Shown in pieces: positions 12,501 through 22,402 of a DNA stretch of 64,000 nucleotides. Origin of the DNA: Lateolabrax maculatus (Eukaryota; Chordata; Actinopteri; Acropomatiformes; Lateolabracidae); the NCBI GenBank assembly GCA_031216445.1, contig CM062216.1, positions 7,499,501 through 7,563,500 on the forward strand, written 5' to 3'. Within the stretch, counting starts at the first letter, position 1, and each line of letters opens with the position of its first letter. Below the pieces are notes generated by a model. The model was not told the origin of the DNA. It ran no database searches and saw nothing but the letters and a program-made list of their open reading frames with translations. Position numbers and translations under genes: made by a program.

Positions 12501-15500
12501 GGATCTGCCGCAGTGTGGGACTTTTACCTTGAAGGAAGGCAGTCGTAGTGCTCCTCGGAGAGAAAATCCCTCCACACCACCACTCTTTGCCCAATCCACA
12601 AGAGACGTGATAGGCTCTCGAGGACGGTTGACCTTTTCCTCTTTTTTCTCATCATCCCGTAAAGCAGACACCCCCCTAACCATTGTCTGGAAAGGCTAGA
12701 GGAGGAAGACATTTGTAATTACAATTTGTATACAATTTCCTTTACCATTTTACAGTATAACAAGGATGCCTGATCAATGGGGGTCAGCAGCATCATCAAG
12801 ATTATTGTTTTAAACTGAAAATGGAGAAAGCTAAATTTGTAGCAACAATGCACATAAGAAAAAGTAAAGATGTTGATGGTAGTTTTTAATCTAAACATAG
12901 ATTCAGCTTGAAGCAAAGGACATTTTTTAAAAGACTTGGTCAAGAGTTTAATGAAACATCCCCCCAAAAAGTACAAAGAAGTATTTAAAGCATTACTTCT
13001 TACCTTCACACAAAACCAAAACAGCAAGCTTAAAAACTAAAACAGCACCAGCATTGTTGTGATTAGTCTTCCTTACCTTGGCCTTGGTCTCTTTCCTCTC
13101 CCACCACTCATCAAAAGTTGCAAAGGCAACGTTCTCAACCATTTTGCGGTTCAGGTCCCTCTGCATGATGTTTTTCATTTCCTGGATCAGAGTGGCCAAA
13201 ACCATCTGCACTGTGGCTTCATGCGGATTCTCAGCCAGCAGGGGCATCTCCTCCCCTGGAGACCGGTACTGGTCTCCATCCCCGGGCAACATGGTGCCAT
13301 AGCCAGGTGGGGGCATGTAAGAAGGGTACTCTGGTTGTAAGACATGTGGCGGCCAGCCAGTATGGGGAGGCGGGATGCCATGGTGTGGAAGGGGTGGTAT
13401 CTGAGTGCTGTGGGGATCGGGGTAGGGGTAGGGCATGTGGGGAGGCATGTAGCGGTGGTCCTGGTCATAGTGAGAGCCCGCCCCGCTCCCCTCTTGGTCC
13501 ATGTAGGGGTGGTGTGTGTGGGGTGGCGGCATAGAGTGAAGATGGTAGGAGGTGTAGTCTGCAGTGGCTGCCTCACCAGGGCCTGGGGTGCCGTTGGACG
13601 ACGACATGCGCAGCTGGTGTAGGCGACTTAGCATGTGGGTCTGCATTTGGAAGGACATAGGAGCTCCACCGCTGTACTGGTTCATCAGCTCCATGGAGGT
13701 GGCATAGTCATACATGTGGTGGGGCATGGGAGGAGGATACTCGGGGTGTAGCTCCATATGGGGCAGGGGAGGGATGCCCGGGGGAGGTGGGGGCTGGAGG
13801 GAGTAACCAGGGGGAGGTGGAGGAGGCAAATGAGGAGGGTAGGAAGGTATGGGCGGGTGCATGGAGGTGCCAAAGTGCTGTGCAGAGTCAGAGATGGGTT
13901 GGGGTGAAGATGAGGGGTCCGTTGTTTGTGATGGCATGGCAGCCTGGGATGAGGAGGGTGAGGAACCTGAGGTGACCGAGGGCTGGTGGGTGTTCACTGT
14001 TGTTATGGTAGTTTCCTCTTCTTCCTCCTCGTCTGATATCTCCATGTCTTCCCCTGAGGAACGAGGGGAGGACTGAAAGAAAGCAGAGTTTACTTTTAAG
14101 ATTGTTTTAAGTTGGGAAACCGCTTTAGTGTTTAAGCATCATCCACAGTGATAACAGCGCTTTCAAAAGGCAGATGCAAAGATGACTCACAACCGCAGAT
14201 TCAGGAAGTGTACTGACGGAAAAAACATTAATGTGATAACCACAAAAACAAAGAAAACGGTATAATTCTAATAAAGAAAAACCAGGACAAACACATAATG
14301 CTCAGTTTGCAAGTTAGAATGATAACAATCCTTTTGTTTTTCTATGATGAAGATTTTGCACCAAAGATTCATTTTGTTTGCAGGCTTTGCCATTTATATT
14401 CTTTTTATGCGAGTACAATTGTAATAATAATGGAAAAAAACAAAAACCTTTTGGTTGCTTTTGCCAAAGAAATAAGCTGCCCACCCCATCCAATACAACC
14501 CCACTGAAAACAATTACAATCTGCATATATGTTACTTCAACATGTATGTGAAAACCTACTTGGCAATAAACCCAATTCTGATTCTGATTCTGATTGTTTA
14601 GCAATGCAATGTGAGAACCATACAACTTTTATTTGTCAGAACAAAATGCAGTTGAGACCCAGCAGTCTGAGCCCTGAGGTTTTATTACATGCTACTGATC
14701 TTACCTGACTCTGTCCATTGTAAGGTGGCGTGTGTGCTCCTGTCCTGCTCCTTGTATCAGCAGATCCAGCCTGTGAAGATTCCTCCTGCAAAGCTCCAGT
14801 CCCAGTGAGGCAAACCTGGGGCTGGGTTTCCTCTGGGGGCAGGATGTGAGAAGAGTAGTTGGAAGAGGATGGTGTGGTTGCTGTGAGTACAGTGGGACTC
14901 TTTCTACCTTCTACCCCTTTTCCCCGTTTCCTGCCTCTGTGGCCATCTCGGTCTCTTTCCGCTTTCCTCCTGTGGTCCTTCTCCCCATTGTCTCCTACCT
15001 GGTTACCACTTGTGTGCTCCCCTTTTCCATCACCTGACCCACCTCTTCGCTCTCCTCCATCACCACGTATGCCTCTCTGCTTATCCTCCTTCCTATCTTC
15101 CTCATCTTCCTCATCAGAGGCAAGGAAAGAAAATTTAGCCTTTTGTTCCTTTAGGAGCATCTCAATACGAGAGTCGAGGCTGCTGCTGTGGTAGACGAAC
15201 GGTAAACTCTCATTGGTCGAATCTGGCTCTGGGGAGGAAGAGTCACGTTGAGGGGGCGGTGGGGAGCTGGAAGAGGAGGGAAGATGGTGGGGAAGGGAGG
15301 TAGAGGAAGGGGAAGTAGAGGAGGAAGCGATGGACGGGTGGGGTGGGGAAGAAGGGGGGGGCGTCTTTGGGGGTGCTGGTGGGGTGCTAGGACGGCGTTT
15401 GGGCTTTGTCCACTGCTCTTCACGGGCCGGACTATCCTGGTTAAAGTCCAGTGTTCCAAGTGTCTCAGCTACCGCCGCTGCGATGACTGAGGCGGGCGGG

Positions 15501-18175
15501 AGGGGAGGTGGGGGTGGGGGTGGTGGAGGCAGAGCACTGTGGTGACCAGCATGGTAGTCTTTTTCAGAACCTACTGAAGGCAGAGGACCCCTCTCTGCGA
15601 GGTTTGTGACACCTTGACGGGTGGAAACGTCCAATCCCTGAGGAGGGACTGGGGCAGGCTCTTTAGAGGAGTATGCGGCGTAAGATGAGGGGGGAGGAGA
15701 CATGCTGTTAGAGGAAGAGCGGTAAGAGTTGGAATTGTATCTGGGGTCAGAGCTGTTGGAGTAGTCACTGTCTCTGTCCCGATCTCGGTCTCGATCTCTG
15801 TCCCGGTCATGGCTGCTCCTTCTGCGGCTGCTGCTGCCATGGTGGTTGTGAGAATGGTGGTGGTTGCGGTGTCTCTGGTGGCTGTGGTCACCTGATCGGG
15901 AGCCCAGGCTGTCTCGCCGGTACCCCCTCTCCTCCCTGCGGTCTGAGTGGTGATGGGAGTGATGGGAATGGTACTTTGAGGAAGAGTTTGTGTCTTGCTG
16001 GTGGTGGTAAGATGACCTTCTGGAGCCAATCCCCGCTGCCCCGTAGCGCCCCCCTGAGTCTCTGTCACGGTCCCGGTCCCTGTCTGACATTGGAGGCTGA
16101 TCATATTGGGTGGCAAGAGGTGGCGGAGGCATTGAGGAGTGGTGCGCGACATGTGGCCCTGGCCCTGGCCCTGGCCCTGGCCCTGGCCCTCCGACATTGG
16201 GGTATGGGGGGTAGCATGGTGGCTCGTTGGGACGGTATGATGTGGTTGGGGGGTACATAGGGCGACCCCGATGATACACTGAAGGTTCCTGTGCATCCTC
16301 AGAGTAGCGAGACACTTTGAATCCCCCGACAGTAGATGAGACTGCAGAAGACGAGGAAGAGGAAGGTAGCATGTCCTGGGGAGGGTATCCACTGCCCAAA
16401 GTGCCAGTGTTGTAGCCAGTATGCCTGCAAGACACAAATGAAGAAGACTGACTGACCACCTATGCCATCACTGCACAGTTGAGCCAATTTATCAAAAGCA
16501 AAAACCTTAAAATTGCCTTATTTGTGTTATTTATGCAATTTATGTTCATCTAACAGAGATACTGTGAGTTGTACTAACAGAATGTTCTATGCAGAAAAAT
16601 GTTGAAATATGTATGGTGTAATGTAATGGTGACAAACATTGGTACACTGTCCCAAAATGCAGTCCATGCAACATTACTGCTTCAAAGAACAAGGGAACAA
16701 TTCTTCTTGCTGAGTGAGCTGAGACAATTTTTATTTGACTACAACAGAAGGATTATGAGAATTGTGTACAAATTCACAGATAAGGTACGATAAGTTAAAG
16801 CTATATTTTCACAGTACTATAATTGTTATTGGCAGTTCTTAATACAAAACTGAAAAACAAATAACATCAATGATTGTGTGAATTATTTCTTGAGGTCTCA
16901 TAACTATGATTTGATAATGTACATATAAAGATGTCGATTGTCTCAAGCTTTGGCTGAGGGACCTGAACTTGCCTCATGATAAAAACAGAACCACGGCAAT
17001 GGTTTTGATGTGAAACTCTCTACATGCTTAAGATCCAAAAACTAACCTGCCGCTGGTGTATCCCGGGTCTTGTGAAAAAGGAGTCCCAGTTCTGGAGCTG
17101 TAAGGTGTTCCTCCACCACCCTGAGATGAGGCAGATGAGCCTGGGGTGTAGGGACCTGCCATGGAGGAAGGGGGGGTGTCTAGACGCTGGTCACTGTAAC
17201 CAGTATCCGTAGAGCAAGGGGTGACGTTTCCTGATGTGATGGCCTGGACCCCTGCTGCCAAAACCGCAAGCTCACTGGAGAGCCGTCGCCTGATTTCTGA
17301 TGACTGTAGAGAAAAAAGATGTACTTGATTCATAATGTGTGCAGGTAACAACTAAATTAATGCAGCTGAAACACCACTTCTTAACATTCATTCACATATC
17401 AACTCTTGATGATCCTTAAATAACTGAGGTGACAATTATGTGACATTACCGTGTCAGGCTGTGGCTGTGGCTGTGGCTGTGTTGGGGGCTGTGTTGGGGG
17501 CTGTGTTGGGGGCTGTGTTGGGGGCTGAGACTGGACCCTTTCTGTCAAAGCCTTGCCTCCCAGGGGCACTGTCTGAGGAGTGTAGGACCCATTTACTATC
17601 AGGTCATAATACTTCTGCCTCTGCTGGCCTGGATAAAAAAAATAAAAAAGTCACAGAAATATAAATACAGGCTGTGAAAAGAGTGCATCACAGACATAGA
17701 CAGTATATACTTATAATGACATTTTCAAGACAAACTCCACTAGGTTTCACTACCTTCAACAAGAACCAGCTAATGTATGTTTGCTTGTCATTTGCTTGTT
17801 GGTCTGTTTGTTAGTGAGCAGGACATTTCAGTTAAAGTTTGTGGGAAGGTGGGGCCAGGAACAAGTGACTCTCTTTTGGTGCAAATTTGGATTAAAGGTG
17901 CAGATAGAGGGATTGCAAGATCAGATTTTTTAAAGCATTTCAAGCATTTTCACATAAACTATAGCTCTTTTATTGAATGTAATAAAAAGCGGGAACATAA
18001 ATCCCAAGATTGTACTTCACTGTGTGTGTTACTATGTGTATAGAGATCCTGGTGCAGAGTAAACAATTCTTACATTTTTTTATTATTTAAAATGACAAAT
18101 ATAGATCGTTGTGCAGCTTTGGGGCGATAGGCACTGTCCGGGTGCTTTGTGGTTCAATTTGCACAACAAAAATTT

Positions 18176-18209
<34 letters not shown>

Positions 18210-19152
18210 CTGGCTTATGTTATATTTCAATTTGTGTTAACGTGACAAAATGTTTCAATGTGTTTTGATGGTCATAAACACAGTTTTAAACTAAAATCTG
18301 AAATGTGTTACCTGTTTATACAGGCTTATTATTTTGTCACTGTGCAAACATTGCTTTAAAGTTCACCCAAATTTGTCTGAAGCATCAGTTTAATAACTTG
18401 TATCTTACATCCAGCTCATTCTTTAAAGACGCATAATTTGGGTGTTTTAGCTTACCTTTTATATCCAGCTGAGCATGAATGATGTTACCCATGACAGAAG
18501 TGTTGTGCAGATGTTTGACTGTGTCCTTGGCTCCTCTGGTGCTGGTAAACAACACCCTGGCCAGGCCCAGGTGCTTCCTGGTCTTGGGGTGAAACAGGAT
18601 CTCCATCTCCTCCACCTCACCAAACTTGGCACACATTTCTGCCAAGAAGGGCTCCTTGATGTTGTCATTGAGCCTAGCAAAGGTTACCTCCTTGAGGGGT
18701 ATGGGACCCACATAAAACTCATCAAGCTGTGAAGAAAAATGACAAAATCAGAAAAGAGAACTTGTCGCCCCAATAGATAACGCTGCTGGGATGTGTGAAA
18801 TTAATGTTGACCAGCTATTCTCACCTTAAACTTCGGCACTGGCATGGAGAGTTCTGTATACCTGGACCATAGTCTCCGGGGTCTAGGGTCCCGCAGTTCA
18901 CCCACGGGAGGAAATCCAGAGTCCTGGAAAAATGATACAGGTTGCAGTTCAAAGATACAATTACAGGCACGCACACAGACATTAAAGAAGGGAAGGAAAG
19001 GGAAATCCACTCACCGGCACACTGAAATGCACTCCATCATATCTGTAGATTTTCTGTGTGACCCGCCTTATGGTTGGGTCCTGGACGAGTTTGTAGCTCT
19101 TCCACTGCAAACTGACAGCTTTTTGTGTATCTGCCCCACCGTCTGGATCCAT
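2691..19152 (-). CDS. setd1a: setd1a, histone H3K4 methyltransferase SETD1A (20 coding exons)
   Basis: Catalytic subunit of the nuclear SET1/COMPASS complex, which trimethylates H3 lysine 4 at promoters. Coding exons, 5' to 3': 19152-19015, 18923-18825, 18726-18456, 17628-17450, 17303-17047, 16424-14705, 14072-13077, 12695-12528, 12073-11989, 11891-11749, 11274-11235, 11133-10941, 10778-10735, 10477-9171, 8181-7833, 7613-7432, 4493-4383, 3544-3425, 3103-2966, 2864-2691. They total 6,714 nt in one frame, giving 2,237 residues; human SETD1A has about 1,707. The start context (MDPDGGADTQKAVSLQWKSY) matches SETD1A rather than SETD1B, and the ATG lies one base after an acceptor AG, so at least one 5' exon is noncoding. 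In order the protein shows an RRM (residues ~80-170), disordered Pro/Ser/acidic exons, SLDSRIEMLLKEQ, KRRKTVSFS, an HCF-1-type EHNY motif in the 1.3-kb exon, nSET, a Win motif (~2020), and SET/post-SET ending CRGTLN. The fish-specific extra length lies in the low-complexity exons. All introns are GT-AG except 7614-7832. Confidence 0.95.
3545..7431 (-). other. setd1a: setd1a introns around coding exon 17
   Basis: These two introns flank coding exon 17 (4383-4493), which encodes GANRVLSERRSEQRRLL and the following lead-in to SET. The 3545-4382 intron is featureless. The 4494-7431 intron of 2.9 kb is AT-rich. It holds a short (GAGT/GAAT)n microsatellite at 7261-7298 and a partial copy (about 4985-5065) of the repeat also seen at 61730. 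I see no nested gene. Confidence 0.6.
7261..7298. repeat. (GAGT)n/(GAAT)n microsatellite
   Basis: A run of four-base units, GAGT interspersed with GAAT, in the large intron before setd1a coding exon 17. Confidence 0.85.
7432..7613 (-). other. setd1a: Win-motif exon of setd1a (WDR5-interaction motif)
   Basis: Coding exon 16 encodes TNLPNPRRKKKNAGGQLREH, then GCARSEGYYAIS. The core A-R-S of this segment corresponds to the WDR5-interaction (Win) motif of SET1/MLL proteins, whose arginine inserts into the WDR5 central cavity. Its conservation implies that the fish protein can assemble with the WRAD subcomplex. The exon begins after an AC dinucleotide rather than AG; the intron is described separately. 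Confidence 0.9.
7614..7832 (-). other. setd1a: AT-AC (U12-type) intron of setd1a
   Basis: This 219-base minus-strand intron separates the nSET exon (ends 7833) from the Win exon (starts 7613). Its 5' end reads ATATCCTT, the consensus 5' splice site of AT-AC introns removed by the U12 minor spliceosome. Its 3' end is AC. A CCCTTGAC element at 7634-7627 fits the U12 branch-site core CCTTRAY, with the presumed branch A (7628) 14 bases before the AC. This junction restores the homologous reading WVSHT-V-TNLPNP. I found no GT-AG alternative that keeps the frame. Confidence 0.88.
7833..8181 (-). other. setd1a: nSET-domain exon of setd1a
   Basis: Coding exon 15. After an acidic Glu/Asp/Ser run it encodes RSEFEQMTILYDIWNSGLDG and the helix KKTYEKLLQ, then DWLNDTHWVSHT. 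This is the nSET region characteristic of SET1-family COMPASS methyltransferases, needed for complex assembly next to the Win motif. The exon ends in phase 1 directly at the AT-AC intron. Confidence 0.92.
9171..10477 (-). other. setd1a: large acidic/proline-rich exon of setd1a with HCF-1-binding motif
   Basis: Coding exon 14 (1,307 nt) starts with Pro-rich sequence and PPLKKRRKTVSFSTGEND. KTVSF resembles an RVxF-type phosphatase docking motif, which is an inference. It continues with VQNLPLDHASM, a conserved SETD1 segment, then acidic stretches. TEHNYCKPP fits the (D/E)HxY HCF-1-binding motif that human SETD1A also carries. The 3' end is a Lys/Glu-rich, probably disordered tail. The exon is much less conserved than SET except at these motifs. 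Confidence 0.85.
14555..14600 (+). mobile_element. LINE-type 3' tail fragment, (TTCTGA)n
   Basis: GGCAATAAACCCAATTCTGA continues with further TTCTGA units, as at the 3' end of teleost L2-type LINEs. It lies in the setd1a intron between coding exons 6 and 7 and has no coding remnant. Confidence 0.5.
14705..16424 (-). other. setd1a: large low-complexity exon of setd1a
   Basis: Coding exon 6 (1,720 nt) is one open frame of 573 codons. It is rich in Pro, Ser, His and alternating Arg-Asp (15775-15805 and around 16065-16085) and has a Gly-Pro run encoded by a GGCCCT hexamer repeat (16155-16190). Near residue 740 it contains the conserved SLDSRIEMLLKEQKAKFSFL block, which anchors it to SETD1A. The rest is probably disordered and accounts for much of the extra length over the human protein. 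Confidence 0.88.
16155..16190. repeat. setd1a: GGCCCT hexanucleotide repeat inside setd1a coding exon 6
   Basis: About six tandem copies of a GC-rich hexamer encode an alternating Gly-Pro run. Unit gains or losses would stay in frame, so length polymorphism is plausible. Confidence 0.85.
17459..17528. repeat. setd1a: tandem repeat in setd1a coding exon 4 (PPTQ/PQ units)
   Basis: Short GGCTGT units are followed by four near-identical 12-base units. On the coding (minus) strand they encode four PPTQ units and then several PQ units, just C-terminal to the conserved YYDLIVNGSYTPQTVP segment. The repeat is in frame. Confidence 0.85.
18183..18209. repeat. poly(A) tract in setd1a intron
   Basis: A 27-base A run on the plus strand between coding exons 3 and 4. 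I see no SINE body or target-site duplication attached to it. Confidence 0.85.
18456..18923 (-). other. setd1a: RRM-domain exons of setd1a
   Basis: Exons 18923-18825 and 18726-18456 encode MPVPKFKLDEFYVGPIPLKE, then the RRM-like fold. The fold carries the segments MCAKFGEVEEMEILFHPKTR, KHLGLARVLFTSTRGAKDTV and the closing strand GNIIHAQLDIKG. The order and wording match the N-terminal RRM of mammalian SETD1A. Confidence 0.93.
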
Positions 19153-20290
19153 CCTACAACTGAGTGTCAAAGGGAAACCATGACTTCAGACAGTACAGCA
19201 GCTACTGTTTGGGGACAAAACCACATCAGACCCATCATAAGGAGGAGCGAAGCTTTAACTAACTAGCTGCGGAATGAAGCAACAGTGATCGGAGATGCTG
19301 CAGTAATTACAGCCAAAGTATATTTGGCTGCTGGCTGCAGGTACACTGTATGGCAACGTAACACACCGATGAGCTGCGTCACATCAGCTAGCCAGACTTC
19401 AACTTTTCTGGCCACCGTCTGTTGATAGCTCACAGTTTCATGGCGGAGGTATAAAACAAATGAATGAAACGGGACAATAGTCGCGGTGTTTTCAGCCCGA
19501 CTGAGATGCTGCGTGCTGTCACAACAATGACCAGCGTTACGTCACTGACCAGTTAGTTCAGTTAGCAACGTGCTAGCTGCACCGACGAAACGCACAGAAA
19601 CTGTGTTTTCTGACGTCGAGGCAGAGTTCACGTCAAACGCGGTTCGCCTCGGGTCCCCAGCTGCGCCGCGGGGACCACATCTCCCGCGGCCCCTGCGCCG
19701 GATACCGCGGACCGACGCTAAATCACTTATGCATCCTCGCTCTGGCGAGTGCAAGTTGCCGCTGCCGTTGGCTAATGCTAACTAGCAGGAGCCCCAAGTT
19801 AGGAGACAAACTCTGATCTCGGTGACCCTCCGCCCGCATCCAGTGCGTTTCGCCGGCAACATTCGCGTTGTGCACGTCTCTCGGAGGCTCCGCTGGCTCG
19901 TTTCGCCTCCAACTCGCCTCGGTTCGGACCCCACCTCCGCCAAGCCCCGGAGCCCGCTCATCCGAGAGTAGCAGCCCGCCGCTACAGTGTAGGCAGCTAC
20001 AGCCAGGCCCGCGAGACGGACAAGAAAAACACAGAGAGCCCGACAGAAGAGGGACCTCTCTGGCCCCGCGCAGAGGCGGAACCGACCAGCTAAAACGATG
20101 CCGCTATCATTCCGGTAGTTAGTCGAGACAACAACACGCCTCTCCGAGCGGCCAAGCCATTGTTTTCGCTTTAAAATCCCTACATTGTTGAGAGAGCCGC
20201 CATCGCGTAACCAACCTGAAAGCCTCGCCTGTTCGCCATCAGTGTACGTGAACGCAGCCTACGATTCCTGACCGGCACTTTCTTCAAACA
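19153..20290 (-). promoter_or_regulatory. setd1a: setd1a promoter/CpG-rich 5' region with noncoding exon(s)
   Basis: Directly upstream of the start codon is a splice acceptor (AG at 19154-19155), so transcription begins further upstream. From about 19550 to 20280 the DNA becomes GC- and CpG-rich compared with its AT-rich surroundings, as expected for a housekeeping promoter with a noncoding first exon. I could not fix the donor of that exon. Open frames here are GC-rich chance frames. Confidence 0.65.
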
Positions 20291-21824
20291 CCGTTACCAA
20301 AAAAAAAAATATATCTATGTATTTGGATGTCAATACATCAACTTATAACAAAGTAATTATAGTTAAAATGAAATATTTTAAGTGTATTTTATTAATGGTC
20401 ATATTTTTACAGTTGAAAAAATATGTTTGAATCTGCTCATACGAACCGAAGCGCCGGAAAGTGATCAGCGCCCCCTAAAGGCTGATCAGTGACAACACCA
20501 GTGACTATCATATTTCTGAATTAATTCACTTGGTGTGGTGTCTACAGAAAATCTTTAAAAGGATGATAGAAAGTCCACAGCTACATTCAAAGAGCATTCA
20601 ACATGTATATAATTACAGCTGTCAAATACATGTGAGCAGGTAGAAATACAACTACCTCAAAATTGTATTGAAGTGCAGTAATTGAGTAAATGTACACAGT
20701 GTATGTTACATTTCACAACTGTTGACTGCTATCTGTTGGATTCAGAAACTGGCCCAAAATAAACATCTCTAGAGGCCATTTCAGTGTTTGCCATCACTAA
20801 GGTGGCGTACTATATACTGTGTGCCATGAAATAATAAACAGCTGGAGAAGATTCATATCATCTTGTGACTGAATTTGCAAATTTGAGTGGTACAGTATAG
20901 AAGACATTTCAGAAAATGCATCAATTAGAATAAGAAAAAAACTAAAATATCACAATTTAAACACCCATCAGTCAAAATGTGGAACAACTAGTTTCCACAA
21001 GGGAGTGCCTTTAAATGGTCTAATTATAGAATTTCAGTATTTTCCTCTCAAGAATTCCTTTGCCCATGTGATATTATTTTACTAAAAACATAAAGTGGTA
21101 AGATAAAACCTGAGTGAGCCCCATGAGGGAACCGAGAGAACGTAGACAGAAATTAAATATATACACTAGATTTGAATAATTAGGGTAAGATAATGCAATA
21201 AACTGAGGATATTGAATAAAAACATATCCATTGACATAAAAATCAAATTATGTCTGCAAAATCCAGATTTATGGAACTAAATCACACTGCGTCATCTGCA
21301 CCATTGGATCTGCAGATTACAAAGGGTGCACACTATCATCATGCTGTGCAATTTCAACACAATCCTTTGCATTTAATAATGTTGAGAAACTGCAATGCAA
21401 ATTTTGCTGAGTTTCATCTAGTCATTCCTGACACCACATTCATGGTTGTCATGATTGGGAATCATAGGTTTGATCATACCCAGACCCTATGACCCGGACT
21501 CAGATTTACATCTGGATAGACATGCTCATTGTATCCATTTTAGCTCATCAACCACACTGATGTAACCAAATCTAGTTTAGAGACTGCTGACACTATCTGA
21601 AAGTTAAATTTAGCATTAAGCCTTGCCCATACTGGTCCCCGTTATAGACCCACACTCTTTTAACTGCCGCTACCAAGAGTTCTGTGTTTCAGTTTCTGAC
21701 GCACACAACTGTCACACATTTGTAACATACAACCCATGGTCAGTCATCATCATTTGCCTTGTAAATCAAATCAGTTACTTGAAATGTAATTTTTACCATT
21801 AAAGACATCGGAAACAGTTTTCTA
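20291..21824. other. intergenic region between setd1a promoter and ccdc47 3' end
   Basis: AT-rich and without a recognisable gene. It contains the right-hand portion of a teleost interspersed repeat at about 20638-20735 and a CTCF-like core (GCGCCCCCTAAAGG) near 20468-20482. The rest shows nothing I can name. Confidence 0.55.
20638..20735 (+). repeat. teleost interspersed repeat fragment (family R1, right end)
   Basis: The segment with CTACCTCAAAATTGTATTG and GAGTAAATGTACACAGTG resembles the right end of a common teleost nonautonomous element. Its left end (GTGGTGGAAGAAGTACTCAG) is seen at 34150. The family assignment is from memory of teleost genomes, not a search. Confidence 0.5.
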
Positions 21825-22402
21825 ACAGACTCCAGTGCATTTTATTATGTTAGCTCAGATATTCATTAGAAACAGCCTGCAAGAAACCAATCTCATGGCA
21901 GATATAAATTAAAATTTCATTGATAGTATCATTTAAGATTATATTAATGCTAATACATTTCCAATGAAACCACAGCTATGCTTTCATTCCTTTTAAAATG
22001 CGGCTCACTACCACCAAATAGTGTGTTGCCTCCCAGCAGATTACGTTTAAAAAGCTCACCGAGCTGCACAGCTTTCAAACAGAGTTTTGATTAATTCTGA
22101 GAAGATGGCAGAGGAAAAAAAAAAATCCTGGCGTGAATTGTGGTGACAGTATTGACGATGAAAAAGTCTCTCACTTGACATGGACAGTTTCACTCTCAGA
22201 TGTTAAGGTTTAGTCAGCCCAAACAGAGCAGGTGGAGACAGAGACAGCTAAGCTTGACATGCCCAGAGGCACAGGATGTCTGTTTAGAGCTGGAGCGACT
22301 GTGAGCCAGAGCTGCGGACTGTGGTGAGAGAAGCTGGAGAAAACTGTCTGAGCTGAGCACTGCTTTTGTGTGTGCTTGTATCGCTGTCACTGTGATGGTC
22401 TT
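21825..22402 (-). other. ccdc47: ccdc47 3' untranslated region (inferred)
   Basis: It follows the ccdc47 stop codon TGA (22403-22405). A minus-strand AATAAA (TTTATT, 21841-21846) gives a plausible UTR of about 560 bases. The position of cleavage is inferred. Confidence 0.5.

Noticed and set aside
14190..14215. possible 22-base microexon of setd1a (between CAG and GTGAGT signals)
   Set aside because: Its length is not a multiple of three, so inserting it between exon 6 and exon 7, both phase 0, would break the frame.
19542..20122. open frames in the GC-rich region upstream of setd1a
   Set aside because: They lie in the CpG-rich promoter on both strands. They are short, lack homology and fit no splice model.
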